A stretch of DNA of 64,000 bases from Staphylococcus americanisciuri (GTDB lineage: Bacteria; Bacillota; Bacilli; Staphylococcales; Staphylococcaceae). The notes below the pieces were generated by a model that was not told where the DNA came from, did not search any database, and was given only the letters and a program-made list of their open reading frames with translations. Below are positions 1-13,001 of this stretch, piece by piece; the first letter of the stretch is position 1; the number at the start of each line of letters is the position of its first letter. Location of the stretch: NCBI RefSeq assembly GCF_024814435.1, contig NZ_JANUXY010000001.1, positions 372,001 to 436,000 on the forward strand, written 5' to 3'. A program made the position numbers and the translations under genes.

Positions 1-773
1 CCACGCACAAGGTTTGGATCAACGACATAAGGGATACCAAGACGATCTAAATGTGTTTTAACGTCTTCAAAATAAGCTTTTGATGTGTCATTTAAATAAT
101 CTGTGATTGATGGGGCTGTTTGCATTTCTGGTTGATTACGATCCACTTTACAGTCCAAAATACGCATTGGATTTGTTTTGATACGACTTTGACAATCCTT
201 ACAGTAATTGTGAATCACTGGCTGAAAGTGTTCACGCAATGCTTGCTGATATTCAACACGTGATTCTGCGTCACCGATACTATTAATGACCAATTTCAAA
301 TTTTTTAAGCCGAATGATTGGTATATATGCATAACCATCGCAAGTACTTCTGCATCAATACTTGGATCCTCTGCACCAATCGCTTCAACGCCAAATTGAT
401 TGAATTGGCGATAACGACCTTTTTGTTTGCGCTCATAACGAAACATTGGTCCATTATAATACAGCTTTACTGGCTGATTCGGTAAACCTTGCATTTTGTT
501 TTCGATATAACTACGTACGACCGCTGCTGTGCCTTCTGGTCTTAATGTCAGACTGCGATCCCCTTTATCTTTGAACGTATACATTTCTTTTTGGACAACA
601 TCTGTTGAATCACCAACACCACGTGCAAACAACTCTGTGCTTTCAAAAATAGGTGTTCTAATTTCCTCGTAATTGTAAAGTGCCATCAAACCATCTAATC
701 GAGATTCGATATAGCGCCATTGTGCTGATGTTTCAGGTAAAATATCTTGTGTACCACGCGGAATATTAATCAT
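1..773 (-). CDS. hisS: Histidyl-tRNA synthetase, 5' part (gene runs off the left edge)
   Basis: Class II aminoacyl-tRNA synthetase that charges tRNA-His in the cytoplasm. About 257 N-terminal residues are present. They begin [13 protein letters not shown], include the motif 2 region with [13 protein letters not shown] near residue 80 and the [16 protein letters not shown] segment near residue 111, and stop at the window edge. The start ATG at 773 has a GGAG about 10 bases upstream. The gene lies behind a T-box leader at 875-1098, which explains its regulation by uncharged tRNA-His. In staphylococci aspS usually follows, outside this window. Truncation is only by the window edge. Confidence 0.97.
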   Translation of the reverse strand, partial: MINIPRGTQDILPETSAQWRYIESRLDGLMALYNYEEIRTPIFESTELFARGVGDSTDVVQKEMYTFKDKGDRSLTLRPEGTAAVVRSYIENKMQGLPNQPVKLYYNGPMFRYERKQKGRYRQFNQFGVEAIGAEDPSIDAEVLAMVMHIYQSFGLKNLKLVINSIGDAESRVEYQQALREHFQPVIHNYCKDCQSRIKTNPMRILDCKVDRNQPEMQTAPSITDYLNDTSKAYFEDVKTHLDRLGIPYVVDPNLVR

Positions 774-874
774 CTTTGCACATCTCCTAACTTACTTAAT
801 AATGTCAATTTATGCCTGAGATTTATTGTGATAGAAATTTTGATACAAACTCTGTCTTTCGTGCTTGCAACAAA

Positions 875-1098
875 AATTAAAACGTCCCTTATATGCTGCT
901 TTCACATATAAGGGACGTTCGTTGCCGTGTTGCCACCCTAATTAAGATATACACCTCTGTGTATTATCTTCACTCTTTTGCTGATAACGTTCGCAACACG
1001 ACTTTATTTTCATAAAGTACCTCTTCTTGTGTTCAAAGCGTATAACTCCATGATCTGTCTCGCAGCCTAGGACAAACTCTCTTTGGAACATAATCCAC
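875..1098 (-). promoter_or_regulatory. T-box leader of hisS (with terminator at 882-918)
   Basis: On the minus strand this leader has the T-box core AGGGTGGCAACACGGC (924-940), which pairs with the free 3' end of uncharged tRNA. It is followed by a perfect 14-bp terminator stem, 882-895 with 905-918. Stem I shows the usual GCTGCGAGACAG segment. The specifier region reads GAA-CAC-A, so the specifier codon would be CAC (His), matching the downstream gene. Established mechanism: uncharged tRNA stabilises the antiterminator and allows hisS transcription. The specifier assignment is mine by eye. Confidence 0.92.
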
Positions 1099-1103
1099 AT
1101 TTC

Positions 1104-1124
1104 ATTATACGTATTCAAGAATAC
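1104..1124 (-). promoter_or_regulatory. Likely hisS promoter (-10) with a dyad upstream of it
   Basis: A perfect TATAAT lies at 1104-1109 on the minus strand, just before the T-box leader. Immediately upstream, in the place of the spacer, is the perfect palindrome GTATTCAAGAATAC (1111-1124). The -35 is poor. The dyad could be an operator or chance. Confidence 0.5.
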
Positions 1125-1184
1125 TAACGGTGATTCATATAAAATTCATTTACCATCATAACTGTTTTTGATTTTTTTTTCAAG

Positions 1185-2063
1185 CTATTGGTAAAGAAAA
1201 TAATTCTTTAAACCGTCTACTATGGCAGATTCTACAATATAACGATGATTTTTGTCATTAATTAATGTTTCATCTGTTGGGTTACTAATATAACCTAGCT
1301 CTAATAAAACAGCTGGCTTTTTAGTCTGCCGTAACACTTGATAATTCTCTTGTCGTGAACCTCGATCAGTAAGTAACGCTTTTTTCTGAATGCTCGCATT
1401 AAGTGTATTGGCTAATGCTTCTTGATTTTTATGATACCAATATACTGTTGCACCATTGGCATCCGCTGATTCCAAAGCATCGTTATGAATACTGATAAAT
1501 ATATCACCTGTTGCTTTACGATCTTTCAACTTCACATACGTATCATCCTTGCGCGTCAACTTCACTATGGCCCCTTCTTTTTCAAGTCTTTTTTTCAATT
1601 CAAGACTCGTTTTTAAAGTGACATCTTTTTCAAGTGTTTTTTTTCCAGTTCGACTTGATGCACCTTGGTCACCACCCCCGTGTCCAGGATCCAACACAAT
1701 GACTTTATTTTTCAGAGGGCGTGCGTTAGGGTCAACATCTTCTTTAATGTCTAAATTAGTATGCCAACCTGCTATCCATCCTTTTTGTTTATGATCTGTA
1801 GAAGCCACTTCGATCCACTTGCCAGAGCGAGACAAAATCTTAAAAGTATCGCCTTCCTCTACTTTGTATAACACTGGATATGCAGCATTTGGTCCCGTCC
1901 GCAGTTCCGCATCTTCAGTTAAACGCACTTTATCATTATTTGGAGTCAAGAGGGCAATGGAAGCAGCGACGATAATACAAACGAATAAAAGCGCCAAGAC
2001 TGCCATATAAACACGTTTCGGATTTAACTTTTTCTGTCTAAGCCATCGCTCCAGTTTTTTCAT
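1185..2063 (-). CDS. lytH: LytH, membrane-anchored N-acetylmuramoyl-L-alanine amidase-family hydrolase
   Basis: Cell-wall amidase that removes stem peptides from peptidoglycan. In S. aureus it works with the membrane protein ActH and helps control where wall synthesis occurs. The 292-residue protein has an N-terminal signal anchor (about residues 18-40), an SH3b domain (about 45-105) and an Amidase_3 domain (about 120-290). Expected zinc ligands are visible: H128 in DPGHGG, E145 and H193 in SIHND, with the catalytic glutamate E255 in LLELGY. All are present, so the enzyme looks active. Its ATG overlaps the dtd stop codon by four bases (ATGA), indicating translational coupling in an rsh-dtd-lytH operon. 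Family assignment is firm; the ActH partnership is knowledge from S. aureus. Confidence 0.93.
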   Translation of the reverse strand: MKKLERWLRQKKLNPKRVYMAVLALLFVCIIVAASIALLTPNNDKVRLTEDAELRTGPNAAYPVLYKVEEGDTFKILSRSGKWIEVASTDHKQKGWIAGWHTNLDIKEDVDPNARPLKNKVIVLDPGHGGGDQGASSRTGKKTLEKDVTLKTSLELKKRLEKEGAIVKLTRKDDTYVKLKDRKATGDIFISIHNDALESADANGATVYWYHKNQEALANTLNASIQKKALLTDRGSRQENYQVLRQTKKPAVLLELGYISNPTDETLINDKNHRYIVESAIVDGLKNYFLYQ

Positions 2064-2512
2064 AGGATTTTGCCATTTTCACTTTCATAGATGATTGTCA
2101 CTGGACCATCATTCTGGATATCAATTAACATATCTGTTCCAAAAACACCTGTTTCTACTGGTAACTCATAAGTACGCAAAATATCATTAAACTTTTCATA
2201 TAAAGCATTTGCTTCATCGGGCGCCATAGCATTGGAAAAACCTGGACGATTACCTTTTTTGACATCCGCATACAAGGTGAATTGAGAAATAGACAAAATA
2301 GCCCCTTTAATCTGTTGTATATTTAAATTGAGCTTACCTGCGTCATCTTCAAAAATGCGTGCATTCACAATTTTTTTCGCTAATACCTCTGCGTCTGTGA
2401 TAGTATCTCCGTTGCCAATTCCTACCAACAAACAGAATCCCTTAGCAATTTCACGATGCACTGTCGCATTCGTTACTGCCGCAGATTTAACACGTTGAAC
2501 GACAATTTTCAT
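2060..2512 (-). CDS. dtd: D-aminoacyl-tRNA deacylase
   Basis: Hydrolyses D-aminoacyl-tRNAs, and also glycyl-tRNA-Ala, protecting translation from wrong-handed amino acids. The protein has the usual family length of 150 residues, starts [11 protein letters not shown], and carries both signature motifs: SQFTLYAD at 76-83 (active-site Ser-Gln-x-Thr) and the cross-subunit Gly-cisPro motif GPVT at 136-139. It lies 12 bases downstream of rsh and overlaps lytH, so the three are one transcription unit. Nothing unusual in the sequence. Confidence 0.97.
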   Translation of the reverse strand: MKIVVQRVKSAAVTNATVHREIAKGFCLLVGIGNGDTITDAEVLAKKIVNARIFEDDAGKLNLNIQQIKGAILSISQFTLYADVKKGNRPGFSNAMAPDEANALYEKFNDILRTYELPVETGVFGTDMLIDIQNDGPVTIIYESENGKIL

Positions 2513-2524
2513 AATCAGACACTC

Positions 2525-4714
2525 CTAATTCCAAACTCGAGTTACAGTATAAATATCACCAAGTTGCTTAATTTTGTCAGCAACTTTGAATACCTCATGT
2601 ACATTTTTTACCATAATACTTAAATTAATCACTGCATTTTTATCAATATCAGACTTGCCTGATACTTTAACCAAATGACTAGACGTACTATTCACCGCTT
2701 GCAAAACTTCATTCAATAAGCCATTACGATCATATGCAGTTACTTCAAGGTCTACTTGATATTTCTGTGACGCATCTTTTGATTTGACCCATTCAACATC
2801 TATCAAGCGCTCATTTTCATTTTGGATATTTGGACAATCTGTACGATGGACCTTGATACCATGCCCTTTCGTGATATAGCCTAATATCTTATCGCCAGGG
2901 ATTGGGTTACAGCATTTTGATAGTTTGATAAGGACATTGTCTAACCCTTCAACATATACACCTGAATCAGTAGTAATATAGTCTTTGATTGGCACAGATT
3001 TTGTGACCTCTTGTGCTTGATTTAGCGCACGTTGCTTTTGTTCAATACGAATGCGTTCTGTAAGCTTATTGACGATTTGTTGAGAGGTTACGCCTCCAAA
3101 TCCAACAGACGCATATAAATCAGATTCATTCGCAAAGTTATATTTTTCATTGACGATTTTAAGATTAGCTTCCGTTAAAACTTCATCCACTTTGAAGCCT
3201 TGTTCTTTTAATTCTGCTTCAACCATGAATTTGCCTTTTTCTATATTTGATGAACGATCTTGCTTTTTAAAGAAACTTTTAATCTTACTTTTCGCACTTG
3301 ATGAACGTACAATTTTCAACCAATCACGGCTCGGCCCATAGGAATGCTTACTCGTCCGAATTTCAACTATATCCCCCGTTTGAAGAACATAATCAATCGG
3401 TACTATTTTTCCATTCACCTTGGCACCAATCATTTTATTACCAACTTCGCTATGGATGGCATATGCAAAATCAATCGGTACTGCGCCATATGGCAACTCG
3501 ATAACATCGCTTGCTGGCGTGAATGCATAAACTTTATCACTTTGTAAATCAAACTTTAAAGACTCAATGAACTCTTGCGCATCTGTAGAAGTATGATCCG
3601 TTTCAGCAATATCTTTGAGCCAATTAAGCTTTTTATGATATGTTTCACTGTCTTGTGTCACTTGTTTGCCTTCTTTATATGCCCAGTGCGCTGCAACACC
3701 ATGTTCAGCAATTTCATGCATCTCGAATGTACGAATCTGAATCTCAAGTGGATCTCCATTCGGGCCAACTACTGTTGTATGCAACGATTGGTACATATTT
3801 TGCTTCGGCATAGCAATATAATCTTTAAAGCGTCCTGGCATGGGCTTCCACAGTGTATGGACAAGTCCGAGCACAGCATAGCAATCTTTTATTGAATGAA
3901 CAATGACACGAACTGCTAACAAATCAAAAATCTGATCAAATTGCTTTTTCTGTTTCATCATTTTACGATAAATACTATAAATATGTTTTGGACGACCGCT
4001 AATTTCCCCATCAATATTCATAATATCCATCTCTTTACGTATATTATGAATCGCATTATCAATATAAGCTTCTCGTTCACTACGCTTTTTCTTCATTAGA
4101 TTGACAATTCTAAAATATTGAACATTATCAATATAGCGCAACGCAATGTCTTCAAGTTCCCATTTGATCGTATTAATCCCCAGACGATGGGCAAGTGGTG
4201 CATATATCTCTAATGTCTCTTTGGAAATGCGGATTTGCTTTTCGCGTGGCATAGCACGGAGCGTTCTCATATTATGTAATCTATCTGCAAGTTTAACTAA
4301 AATGACACGTACATCTTTCGCAATCGCAATAAATAGTTTGCGATGATTTTCCGCTTGTTGCTCTTCTTTTGAACGATACTTCACTTTTTTCAGTTTCGTC
4401 ACACCATCTACAATTGTCGCAATCTCAACATTAAAAATTTCTGCCACATCATTAAACGTATAGGATGTATCTTCTATAACATCATGTAAAAATCCTGCCA
4501 CAATTGTCGGACCATCCAAGCGCATTTCTGTTAATATACCCGCTACTTGAATGGGGTGCATAATATATGGTAATCCATTTTTACGGAATTGCCCTTCGTG
4601 TGCTTTGTACGCAATATGATAACTTTTAAGTACATATGCGTACTGCTCTTCATTGAGGTATGTTTTAGCTTTATGTAGTACCTCATCAGCACTATATGGA
4701 TATTCGTTATTCAA
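2525..4714 (-). CDS. rsh: Bifunctional (p)ppGpp synthetase/hydrolase Rsh (RelA/SpoT family)
   Basis: Makes and degrades the stringent-response alarmone (p)ppGpp from GTP/GDP and ATP. The 729 residues contain, in order: an HD hydrolase domain with HDVIED at 77-82, a RelA/SpoT synthetase domain (about 200-330, with [10 protein letters not shown]), a TGS domain (about 390-450), a conserved Cys-containing region ([10 protein letters not shown]) and a C-terminal ACT domain (about 655-729). The intact HD motif indicates that it can hydrolyse as well as synthesise, as for the single long Rsh of Firmicutes. The start codon is TTG at 4714, preceded by GGGGGTG five bases away; no ATG competes. It is first in the operon with dtd and lytH. 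Confidence 0.96.
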   Translation of the reverse strand: MNNEYPYSADEVLHKAKTYLNEEQYAYVLKSYHIAYKAHEGQFRKNGLPYIMHPIQVAGILTEMRLDGPTIVAGFLHDVIEDTSYTFNDVAEIFNVEIATIVDGVTKLKKVKYRSKEEQQAENHRKLFIAIAKDVRVILVKLADRLHNMRTLRAMPREKQIRISKETLEIYAPLAHRLGINTIKWELEDIALRYIDNVQYFRIVNLMKKKRSEREAYIDNAIHNIRKEMDIMNIDGEISGRPKHIYSIYRKMMKQKKQFDQIFDLLAVRVIVHSIKDCYAVLGLVHTLWKPMPGRFKDYIAMPKQNMYQSLHTTVVGPNGDPLEIQIRTFEMHEIAEHGVAAHWAYKEGKQVTQDSETYHKKLNWLKDIAETDHTSTDAQEFIESLKFDLQSDKVYAFTPASDVIELPYGAVPIDFAYAIHSEVGNKMIGAKVNGKIVPIDYVLQTGDIVEIRTSKHSYGPSRDWLKIVRSSSAKSKIKSFFKKQDRSSNIEKGKFMVEAELKEQGFKVDEVLTEANLKIVNEKYNFANESDLYASVGFGGVTSQQIVNKLTERIRIEQKQRALNQAQEVTKSVPIKDYITTDSGVYVEGLDNVLIKLSKCCNPIPGDKILGYITKGHGIKVHRTDCPNIQNENERLIDVEWVKSKDASQKYQVDLEVTAYDRNGLLNEVLQAVNSTSSHLVKVSGKSDIDKNAVINLSIMVKNVHEVFKVADKIKQLGDIYTVTRVWN

Positions 4715-4871
4715 GTAGACACCCCCAACAAAATCAATATTTACTCTATCATACTACAAGCTTTCCAATAATTGAACTATATGATGTATCTTTTTATCTT
4801 ATCATTTTTCTAAAAAATACCACAGTTTTTTACATACAGATTTTACATGATTCATAGTGTAGCATTTTTAC

Positions 4872-4904
4872 CAAAAAAGAGCAGAACAGCTATTGCTATT
4901 CCGC
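4872..4904 (-). terminator. Rho-independent terminator after apt
   Basis: On the minus strand a 10-bp stem (4895-4904 with 4881-4890, some G-U pairs) with a four-base loop is followed by TCTTTTTT. It lies 30 bases after the apt stop. The rest of the 220-base gap between apt and rsh should hold the rsh promoter. Confidence 0.85.
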
Positions 4905-4934
4905 TTTTGTATATATTTCGACTCAATATATTTT

Positions 4935-5453
4935 TTATTCATCGTATGAAATTAAGCACATCACGTCATAATCTTTAATTTTTTCCATACCGTTTAAGTA
5001 TGCCAACTCTATAATAAATGCAATCCCAGCAACAATACCACCTTGTTGTTCTACTAGACGAATTGTTGCTTCAATCGTACCACCTGTTGCTAACAAATCA
5101 TCTGTAATCAGTACGCGTTGACCTGGCTTGATAGCATCTGCATGCATCGTTAAAACATTACTTCCATATTCTAAGTCGTACTCATAGCGTATTACTTCTC
5201 TTGGTAATTTGCCTTCTTTACGAACCGGTGCAAAACCAATCCCCATCGCATAGGCAACCGGACAACCTATAATAAAGCCTCTCGCTTCAGGACCTACAAC
5301 GATGTCAACATGCTTTTCTTTCGCATATTTAACTATTTGATCAGTTGCATAGCCATAAGCTTCTCCATTATCCATAATTGTCGTAATATCTTTGAAGCTT
5401 ACACCTTTTTGAGGCCAATCTTGAACCTCTGAAACGTATTGTTTTAAATCCAT
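4935..5453 (-). CDS. apt: Adenine phosphoribosyltransferase
   Basis: Purine salvage: converts adenine plus PRPP to AMP in the cytosol. The PRPP-binding motif is visible as [13 protein letters not shown] (around residues 115-127), and the N-terminal [14 protein letters not shown] is typical. I choose the ATG at 5453, which has AGGAGG six bases upstream and gives 172 residues, the usual family length; a TTG one codon earlier is less likely. It follows recJ by 10 bases, so the two are co-transcribed. Confidence 0.97.
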   Translation of the reverse strand: MDLKQYVSEVQDWPQKGVSFKDITTIMDNGEAYGYATDQIVKYAKEKHVDIVVGPEARGFIIGCPVAYAMGIGFAPVRKEGKLPREVIRYEYDLEYGSNVLTMHADAIKPGQRVLITDDLLATGGTIEATIRLVEQQGGIVAGIAFIIELAYLNGMEKIKDYDVMCLISYDE

Positions 5454-5463
5454 CAATATCCTC

Positions 5464-7749
5464 CTAATTCGTGCGCGTCAATAATGACTCAATCCATGTC
5501 TTAACCGCACTAAATTCATCATAAAGTAAGTACTTTTCAACTTCCATACGTTGCACACGTGCTTGATAGACTCGACTCGTTTCAATCGGTCGTTTATCTG
5601 TCGGCTGCACAGTTTCAATTATACCATCTTTTTGTGAAATAAGATTTAAGTCCAGAAAAACTTTCAAAATAAATTTTAAAATATTCGGCTTAATATTTAA
5701 AAATTGACATAAAGCCATACCATCTTGTGCAAGATTAGTTTGTCCTTTTTGTAATAATGATTTATAGCACTGTTTAAAAACAGCTTGTTGTGGCATTCCT
5801 TCAAAGTAAATTGAACGTTCATGTGCAAAGACAAGATAAATTTGAGAAACTTCTAGCTGCTGCAATGTCGATTCAATATCTTCTAAAGTTAACGGCAAGT
5901 CACGCAATATACACTTATCGTAATGCTGAGGAATTGTTTCACCATAATAAAATTCGTTATCACGTGTTTTATCTTGACTTGGGTGAATCAAATATATAAC
6001 GTCGTTGCTGGATTCCAAAGACGGTAATTTTTTATTTTTACTGCGATAATCCAAAATTTGGCGTTCATTACTCGCAATGTCAGATAATATAATTTGTGCA
6101 TTACGATTACCATTCCACTCATTGATTTGTAATTCACCTATCATATCTACCTTCTGACCAGTCATCAACTCAGCAGCTAAAGCACCTTGATTCCAAAAAA
6201 GACCTTGCATCTGTGTGGATTCAAAAGAAACCTTCAAGTGACTCTGTTGCTGACCAATTGCTTTAACTTGCTGGACACACATATCTGAGAGTTGGATAAG
6301 CGGTTTACCAAAACCCATACCAAAAGGTCGCAGTCGATTCATTGCTTGTATGTTATCAACTGTCACATCTTCTAACTGGATGACTGCATCAACTGTTTTC
6401 TTTGGCTGTAACGATATATCAGCATATTGTTGACGCATCCATTGATTCAAGCTAGCTTGTAACGCATCGACATTTGCTAATTGCAATGTTAAGCCTGCTG
6501 CCATATGATGTCCACCAAACTTTTGAATAAGGTCTGCTTGCTCAGATAAAGCATCAAACATTGACACTTGATCAATGCTGCGTGCAGATCCTTTCGCATA
6601 TTCTTTATCTGTATCAAGGTTGAGCACCATTGTTGGTAAATGATAAGTCTCAACAATTCGAGAGGCAACTATACCTAATACCCCTTCATGCCAACCTTCT
6701 TGAGCCAATACAAGAAATTGATCGCCGCGCGCTACAAATGCCTCTGCCATGGCCAATGCTTCTTCAGCGATCGTATGAACGATATCTTTCCGTTCAATAT
6801 TGAAATGTTCGACTTGCTCAGCTAAAAACGCTGCTTCCTCATATTCGTCAGCCATTAACAACTCTGCTGCTAAACTAGCGTCTTCTAATCGACCAACAGC
6901 ATTCAACCTTGGTGCAATGATAAAGCCGATTGTTTCTTCTGTTATTACCTCATCATAACCTGCTTGTTCTAGAATAGCCGTTACAGAAGCTGACTGCTCA
7001 TCGTTCAATTGCTTCAACCCTTGTTTCACAATCGTACGGTTTTCATCTGTCAATGGCACTAAATCTGCCACAGTACCGATTGCTGCAAGACCCCAATAAT
7101 AACTTGGCACTTCACCGTCCAGTAATGCACTGGCAACTTTTAATGCCACACCCGCGCCGCATAAATAACGGCATGGATAATCATAATCCGGGTGCATCGG
7201 ATGTACAATCGCATATGCGTTCGGCAATGTCGTGCCTATCTCATGATGATCTGTTACAATAACGTCCACGCCTTGTTCCTGAACCAATGCAATTTCCTCG
7301 TGACCTTGAATCCCGTTATCTACCGTAATAATAAGTGAGACCCCTTCATCTATCGCATTCTGAAAAGCGACTTTACTTGGTCCATATCCTTCAGTAAAAC
7401 GATTCGGAATATACCATCCGACAATGGCACCCAAATGTCTTAGTGTATTTATCATTATAGTTGTTGAAGTGACACCATCTGCATCATAATCACCATATAC
7501 GAGAATCGGCTCTTGTTTTGTAATAGCTTGACGAATTCGCTCAACAGCTTTCGACATATCGCTCATTAACATTGGATCATGGTTGATATATTGATCTGTT
7601 AATATTTCTGATAATGCCGCTTCTGAGATGATTCCTTTACCTTCTAAGATTCGTTGCATAATTGGCGTAATATTAAATTGCTGGAGAAGCGCATCATCTA
7701 TTCGATCATGCTGCTCATTACTTACCCATTGATATTTCGGTTTTATCAT
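5464..7749 (-). CDS. recJ: Single-stranded-DNA-specific 5'-3' exonuclease RecJ
   Basis: Degrades 5'-ended single-stranded DNA during recombination (RecF pathway), mismatch and base-excision repair. The DHH-phosphoesterase motifs are present: DYDADG at 87-92 and TDHHE at 166-170. A DHHA1 domain with FGGHHMAAG (about residue 400) follows, then an OB-fold region and the long C-terminal extension seen in Firmicute RecJ. The start is ATG at 7749, with AAGAGG nine bases upstream, giving 761 residues; frames extending further upstream lack a ribosome site. It is co-transcribed with apt. Confidence 0.96.
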   Translation of the reverse strand: MIKPKYQWVSNEQHDRIDDALLQQFNITPIMQRILEGKGIISEAALSEILTDQYINHDPMLMSDMSKAVERIRQAITKQEPILVYGDYDADGVTSTTIMINTLRHLGAIVGWYIPNRFTEGYGPSKVAFQNAIDEGVSLIITVDNGIQGHEEIALVQEQGVDVIVTDHHEIGTTLPNAYAIVHPMHPDYDYPCRYLCGAGVALKVASALLDGEVPSYYWGLAAIGTVADLVPLTDENRTIVKQGLKQLNDEQSASVTAILEQAGYDEVITEETIGFIIAPRLNAVGRLEDASLAAELLMADEYEEAAFLAEQVEHFNIERKDIVHTIAEEALAMAEAFVARGDQFLVLAQEGWHEGVLGIVASRIVETYHLPTMVLNLDTDKEYAKGSARSIDQVSMFDALSEQADLIQKFGGHHMAAGLTLQLANVDALQASLNQWMRQQYADISLQPKKTVDAVIQLEDVTVDNIQAMNRLRPFGMGFGKPLIQLSDMCVQQVKAIGQQQSHLKVSFESTQMQGLFWNQGALAAELMTGQKVDMIGELQINEWNGNRNAQIILSDIASNERQILDYRSKNKKLPSLESSNDVIYLIHPSQDKTRDNEFYYGETIPQHYDKCILRDLPLTLEDIESTLQQLEVSQIYLVFAHERSIYFEGMPQQAVFKQCYKSLLQKGQTNLAQDGMALCQFLNIKPNILKFILKVFLDLNLISQKDGIIETVQPTDKRPIETSRVYQARVQRMEVEKYLLYDEFSAVKTWIESLLTRTN

Positions 7750-7922
7750 CGTTATATACCTCTTTCTACACAACGTATTATATCGAAAAAATTTCCAAAT
7801 AAAAAGTATACATAATCGTGTAGGCGCATAACCATCAGTTAACTATTCGCCCTCTCACATCGCCTAAGTATACAAATCGCGACTCGATATCTTACGTAAG
7901 CCAACGCTGCTATCTTTCTCTC

Positions 7923-7957
7923 ACAGTTCCTACTACCAAGCCTGTAACGGACTTTCA
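7923..7957 (-). repeat. Dispersed 35-base repeat, copy 1
   Basis: The 35 bases here are identical to 27858-27892. On the minus strand the unit begins TGAAAGTCCGTTACAGG and contains GGTAGTAGGAACTGT. It lies in the recJ-secDF gap (7750-8029), just after the secDF terminator on the same strand. The flanks differ apart from a shared TAACTT a few bases before the unit. It looks like a fragment of a structured RNA, possibly of group II intron origin; that is a guess. Confidence 0.8.
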
Positions 7958-7975
7958 TCATTAAGTTACGAGCGT

Positions 7976-8019
7976 ACTTAAAAAGACATGCGTTATCTCT
8001 TACAATAACACATGTCTTT
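7976..8019 (-). terminator. Rho-independent terminator after secDF
   Basis: A 15-bp stem (8005-8019 with 7982-7996, one G-U pair) is followed on the minus strand by TTTTTAAG. It is placed 10 bases after the secDF stop. Confidence 0.88.
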
Positions 8020-8029
8020 ATAGAGCTTA

Positions 8030-10309
8030 TTATACTAAGACTTTTTCGTCGTTTGTACGCTTGCGTTTGTAGACGACTAATTTGTGGTTCTCTGACTTGC
8101 GCAGTTCACGTTTCTTCAACATTCCCCATAGTGGTACTGCAATAAAGATAGATGAGTACACACCAGTGACTAAACCAATTAATAATGCTAGTGAGAAGTT
8201 GAAAATACTTGAAGCACCGAAGATTAACAACGCAACAACGACAACAACAACTGTTAGTACCGTGTTAATGGAGCGTGTTAATGTTTGACGGATTGAGCTA
8301 TTAACAATGTAATCAATCTGTGATGCTTTCGTGATGACTTTAACATTGGCTAACATTTCACGTACACGGTCAAACGTTACGATTGTATCATTGATAGAGT
8401 AACCGATAATCGTAAGTACAGCTGCAATGAATGTAATATCTACTTCTAAACGCAATAAGCTGAATACAGCAATGATCATGAACGCATCATGCAATAATGA
8501 AATAATAGATGAAATACCCATGCGCCATTCAAATCTTAACGTAATATAGATAATCATACCTATTGATGCAAGTAAGACCGCTAACATGGCATTCTTAGCT
8601 AACTCTTGTCCAATAGTTGGTGACACTGTGTTGACCGATGGATCCGCATTGTATGCATCATGCAACGTTGACTTGAGTTTGGAAATTTCTTCTTTTGTTA
8701 AGTCATGCTTATACTGCATTGAAGCATTTTGTTCCTTGTCGCCACCTATAGACATTTGATTCGGTTTCAAATCAATAGCTTCCATTTTCTTTTCGATTTC
8801 AACTTGTTTTAAACGTTGGTCTGCTTGGAAATCAACACGTGTTCCTGATGTGAAATCAATACCTAAGTTTAACTTGAAGATTGAAATAATCACCACACCT
8901 GCGATAATAACAATACCACTTAAGACGAATAACGGCTTCGCAATCTTCATGAAGTCAATCTTGTCATAAGGTGTTGAAAGATCCGGCACATTGTAGCCTT
9001 CATTAATACTATGAATATCTTTACGACGCACACCAAACAACCACATTTTTTTCTTGAAGAAGTTTGAATGAACAAGTAACGATAATAAAATACGTGTTAA
9101 GAATACCGCTGTAACAAAACTCATAAGAATAGCTAGTAAGAGCATTGTTGCAAACCCTTTAACCGAACTTTCACCGAAGAAGAACAATACTGTAGCTGCG
9201 AGTACGGTTGTCAAGTTGGCATCTAAGATTGTAATAAAGGAACTTTTGCTCGCCTTTTTATAAGCCTGCTTGAGTGTACGACCAATACGTATTTCATCTT
9301 TAATACGTTCATACATAATGATGTTCGCATCGACGGCCATACCAACACCTAATACTAAGGCTGCTAAACCTGGAAGTGTTAACACACCACCAATAAAGTT
9401 AAAGGCTACCATTGTTAAATAAATATATGTCGTCAATGTGATAACTGCAATCGCACCTGGAATGTGGTAGAACAACAACATAAAGGCAAAAATAATACCG
9501 ACACCCAGCACAGATGCAAAGATTGTCTTATCTAATGCATCTTGACCAAATTGTGCACCGACAGATGTTGAATAGATTTCTTTCAAACTAACTGGTAGTG
9601 AACCAGAGTTTAGCAGATCCGCAATTTGCTTTGCTTCTGCAATCCCATCTTCTCCTTGGAAACCACCAGAAATTTCAACACTTTCAGAGTCAATTGCTTG
9701 TTCTACAGACGCTGCAGAGATATATTTTGGATCTTCTTTTGTTTTCTCATCTTGATAGCTATCGCCTTTTTTAAAGTCTAGCCATACAACCATGACATTT
9801 TCGTCTTTTTTCGAAATTTCTTCAGTCACTCGTGCGAATTTCTTACTATCTTTTAATTTGAAAGTAACTGCTGGTGCATTTGTATTCTGCTTAAATTCTT
9901 GTTTGGCAGAACCTTGCACAAGGTCTTTACCTGTCAGCAATACTTTGTCATCTGCATCTCGAATCGTTAAATTAGCTTGTGATGATAGGATTTTACGCGC
10001 TTGAGTCTGGTCTTTAACACCAGCTAATTGAACACGAATACGGTTCTTATCTTCTACTTGAATTTTCGGTTCAGAAACCCCTAATACATTGACACGTCGT
10101 TCAAGTGTCTTGGCAGTAGATTCAACCGCAGTGCTGTCAATCTTATCTCCTTTTTGTAAGGGATCAACTTGATACAAGACTTCAAAGCCACCTTGTAAAT
10201 CGAGCCCTAGACTAACATCTTTGATTACATTTTTATAGGTCGATGCCATCAAGCCAAACAGCAATGCGACAATGACCAAAAAACCAATCAATCTACTTGC
10301 TTTTTTCAC
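8030..10309 (-). CDS. secDF: Protein translocase subunit SecDF (fused SecD and SecF)
   Basis: Proton-driven membrane factor that helps SecYEG-SecA complete protein export. The 759-residue protein is the natural SecD-SecF fusion found in Bacillus and Staphylococcus. It has TM1 at about 7-25, a large SecD extracytoplasmic domain (about 30-250), a block of five TM segments with GVGMAVDANIIMYERI near residue 325, then a second SecF half with TM near residue 455, an extracytoplasmic domain, and the matching GYSINDTIVTFDRVRE motif near residue 640. The conserved aspartates in both motifs are present. It follows yajC, its accessory partner, with a terminator between them, so there is probably a separate promoter in 10310-10460. 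Confidence 0.96.
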   Translation of the reverse strand: MKKASRLIGFLVIVALLFGLMASTYKNVIKDVSLGLDLQGGFEVLYQVDPLQKGDKIDSTAVESTAKTLERRVNVLGVSEPKIQVEDKNRIRVQLAGVKDQTQARKILSSQANLTIRDADDKVLLTGKDLVQGSAKQEFKQNTNAPAVTFKLKDSKKFARVTEEISKKDENVMVVWLDFKKGDSYQDEKTKEDPKYISAASVEQAIDSESVEISGGFQGEDGIAEAKQIADLLNSGSLPVSLKEIYSTSVGAQFGQDALDKTIFASVLGVGIIFAFMLLFYHIPGAIAVITLTTYIYLTMVAFNFIGGVLTLPGLAALVLGVGMAVDANIIMYERIKDEIRIGRTLKQAYKKASKSSFITILDANLTTVLAATVLFFFGESSVKGFATMLLLAILMSFVTAVFLTRILLSLLVHSNFFKKKMWLFGVRRKDIHSINEGYNVPDLSTPYDKIDFMKIAKPLFVLSGIVIIAGVVIISIFKLNLGIDFTSGTRVDFQADQRLKQVEIEKKMEAIDLKPNQMSIGGDKEQNASMQYKHDLTKEEISKLKSTLHDAYNADPSVNTVSPTIGQELAKNAMLAVLLASIGMIIYITLRFEWRMGISSIISLLHDAFMIIAVFSLLRLEVDITFIAAVLTIIGYSINDTIVTFDRVREMLANVKVITKASQIDYIVNSSIRQTLTRSINTVLTVVVVVVALLIFGASSIFNFSLALLIGLVTGVYSSIFIAVPLWGMLKKRELRKSENHKLVVYKRKRTNDEKVLV

Positions 10310-10462
10310 AAAAACACCTCATTTATTTAAACTTCTTAAAATATTATTTATTTGAACTATAGAGTCGGATGTTTAAGCCCCAACAATCAACATTACCTAT
10401 CATATCAAATTCATGCTAATTCGTAAAAATATTGTAGCACGCTTTATTTAGAAACCCTATAA

Positions 10463-10501
10463 AAATAATATAAGCTGGAACAAAGTCTTATTGTCCCAGC
10501 T
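10463..10501 (-). terminator. Rho-independent terminator after yajC
   Basis: An 11-bp stem with one mismatch (10491-10501 with 10473-10483) is followed on the minus strand by TATATTATTTTTA. It lies between yajC and secDF. Confidence 0.8.
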
Positions 10502-10527
10502 ACGAGTTGCACTTTTATTTATGCTGT

Positions 10528-10791
10528 TTATGATGGGTCAACTTGTTTAATTGCTTGTTTTTCAAATGAAAGTTCAGTGCCTTTACCATTAACAGTAATA
10601 ACTGCTGTTGTTTCATCCACAGCACGCACAGTTCCTTTGATGCCACCGATTGTTGTAACACGTTGACCTGCTTGTAATTGATCCACCATTTCACGATGTT
10701 CTTTCGCACGTTTTTGTTGTGGACGAATCATAAAGAACCACATTACTACAAATAAAAGTATAAGTGGCAATAAACTAATAACTGAAGACAT
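10528..10791 (-). CDS. yajC: Preprotein translocase accessory subunit YajC
   Basis: Small membrane protein of the Sec holotranslocon that associates with SecDF. Its 87 residues have one N-terminal TM segment (about 5-21, LLPLILLFVVMWFFMI) followed by the diagnostic cytoplasmic sequence RPQQKRAKEHREM and a small beta domain with GGIKGTVRAVDE. The length is typical. It starts 15 bases after the tgt stop, in the common queA-tgt-yajC arrangement. A 64-residue frame inside it (10515-10709) is a shadow. Confidence 0.95.
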   Translation of the reverse strand: MSSVISLLPLILLFVVMWFFMIRPQQKRAKEHREMVDQLQAGQRVTTIGGIKGTVRAVDETTAVITVNGKGTELSFEKQAIKQVDPS

Positions 10792-10806
10792 AAATCAAAC
10801 TCCTAT

Positions 10807-12989
<2,183 letters not shown>

Positions 12990-13001
12990 CGTAGAAACTC
13001 C

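Noticed and set aside
8030-10309. secD and secF fused into one gene
   Set aside because: Normal for Bacillus and Staphylococcus, not an anomaly.
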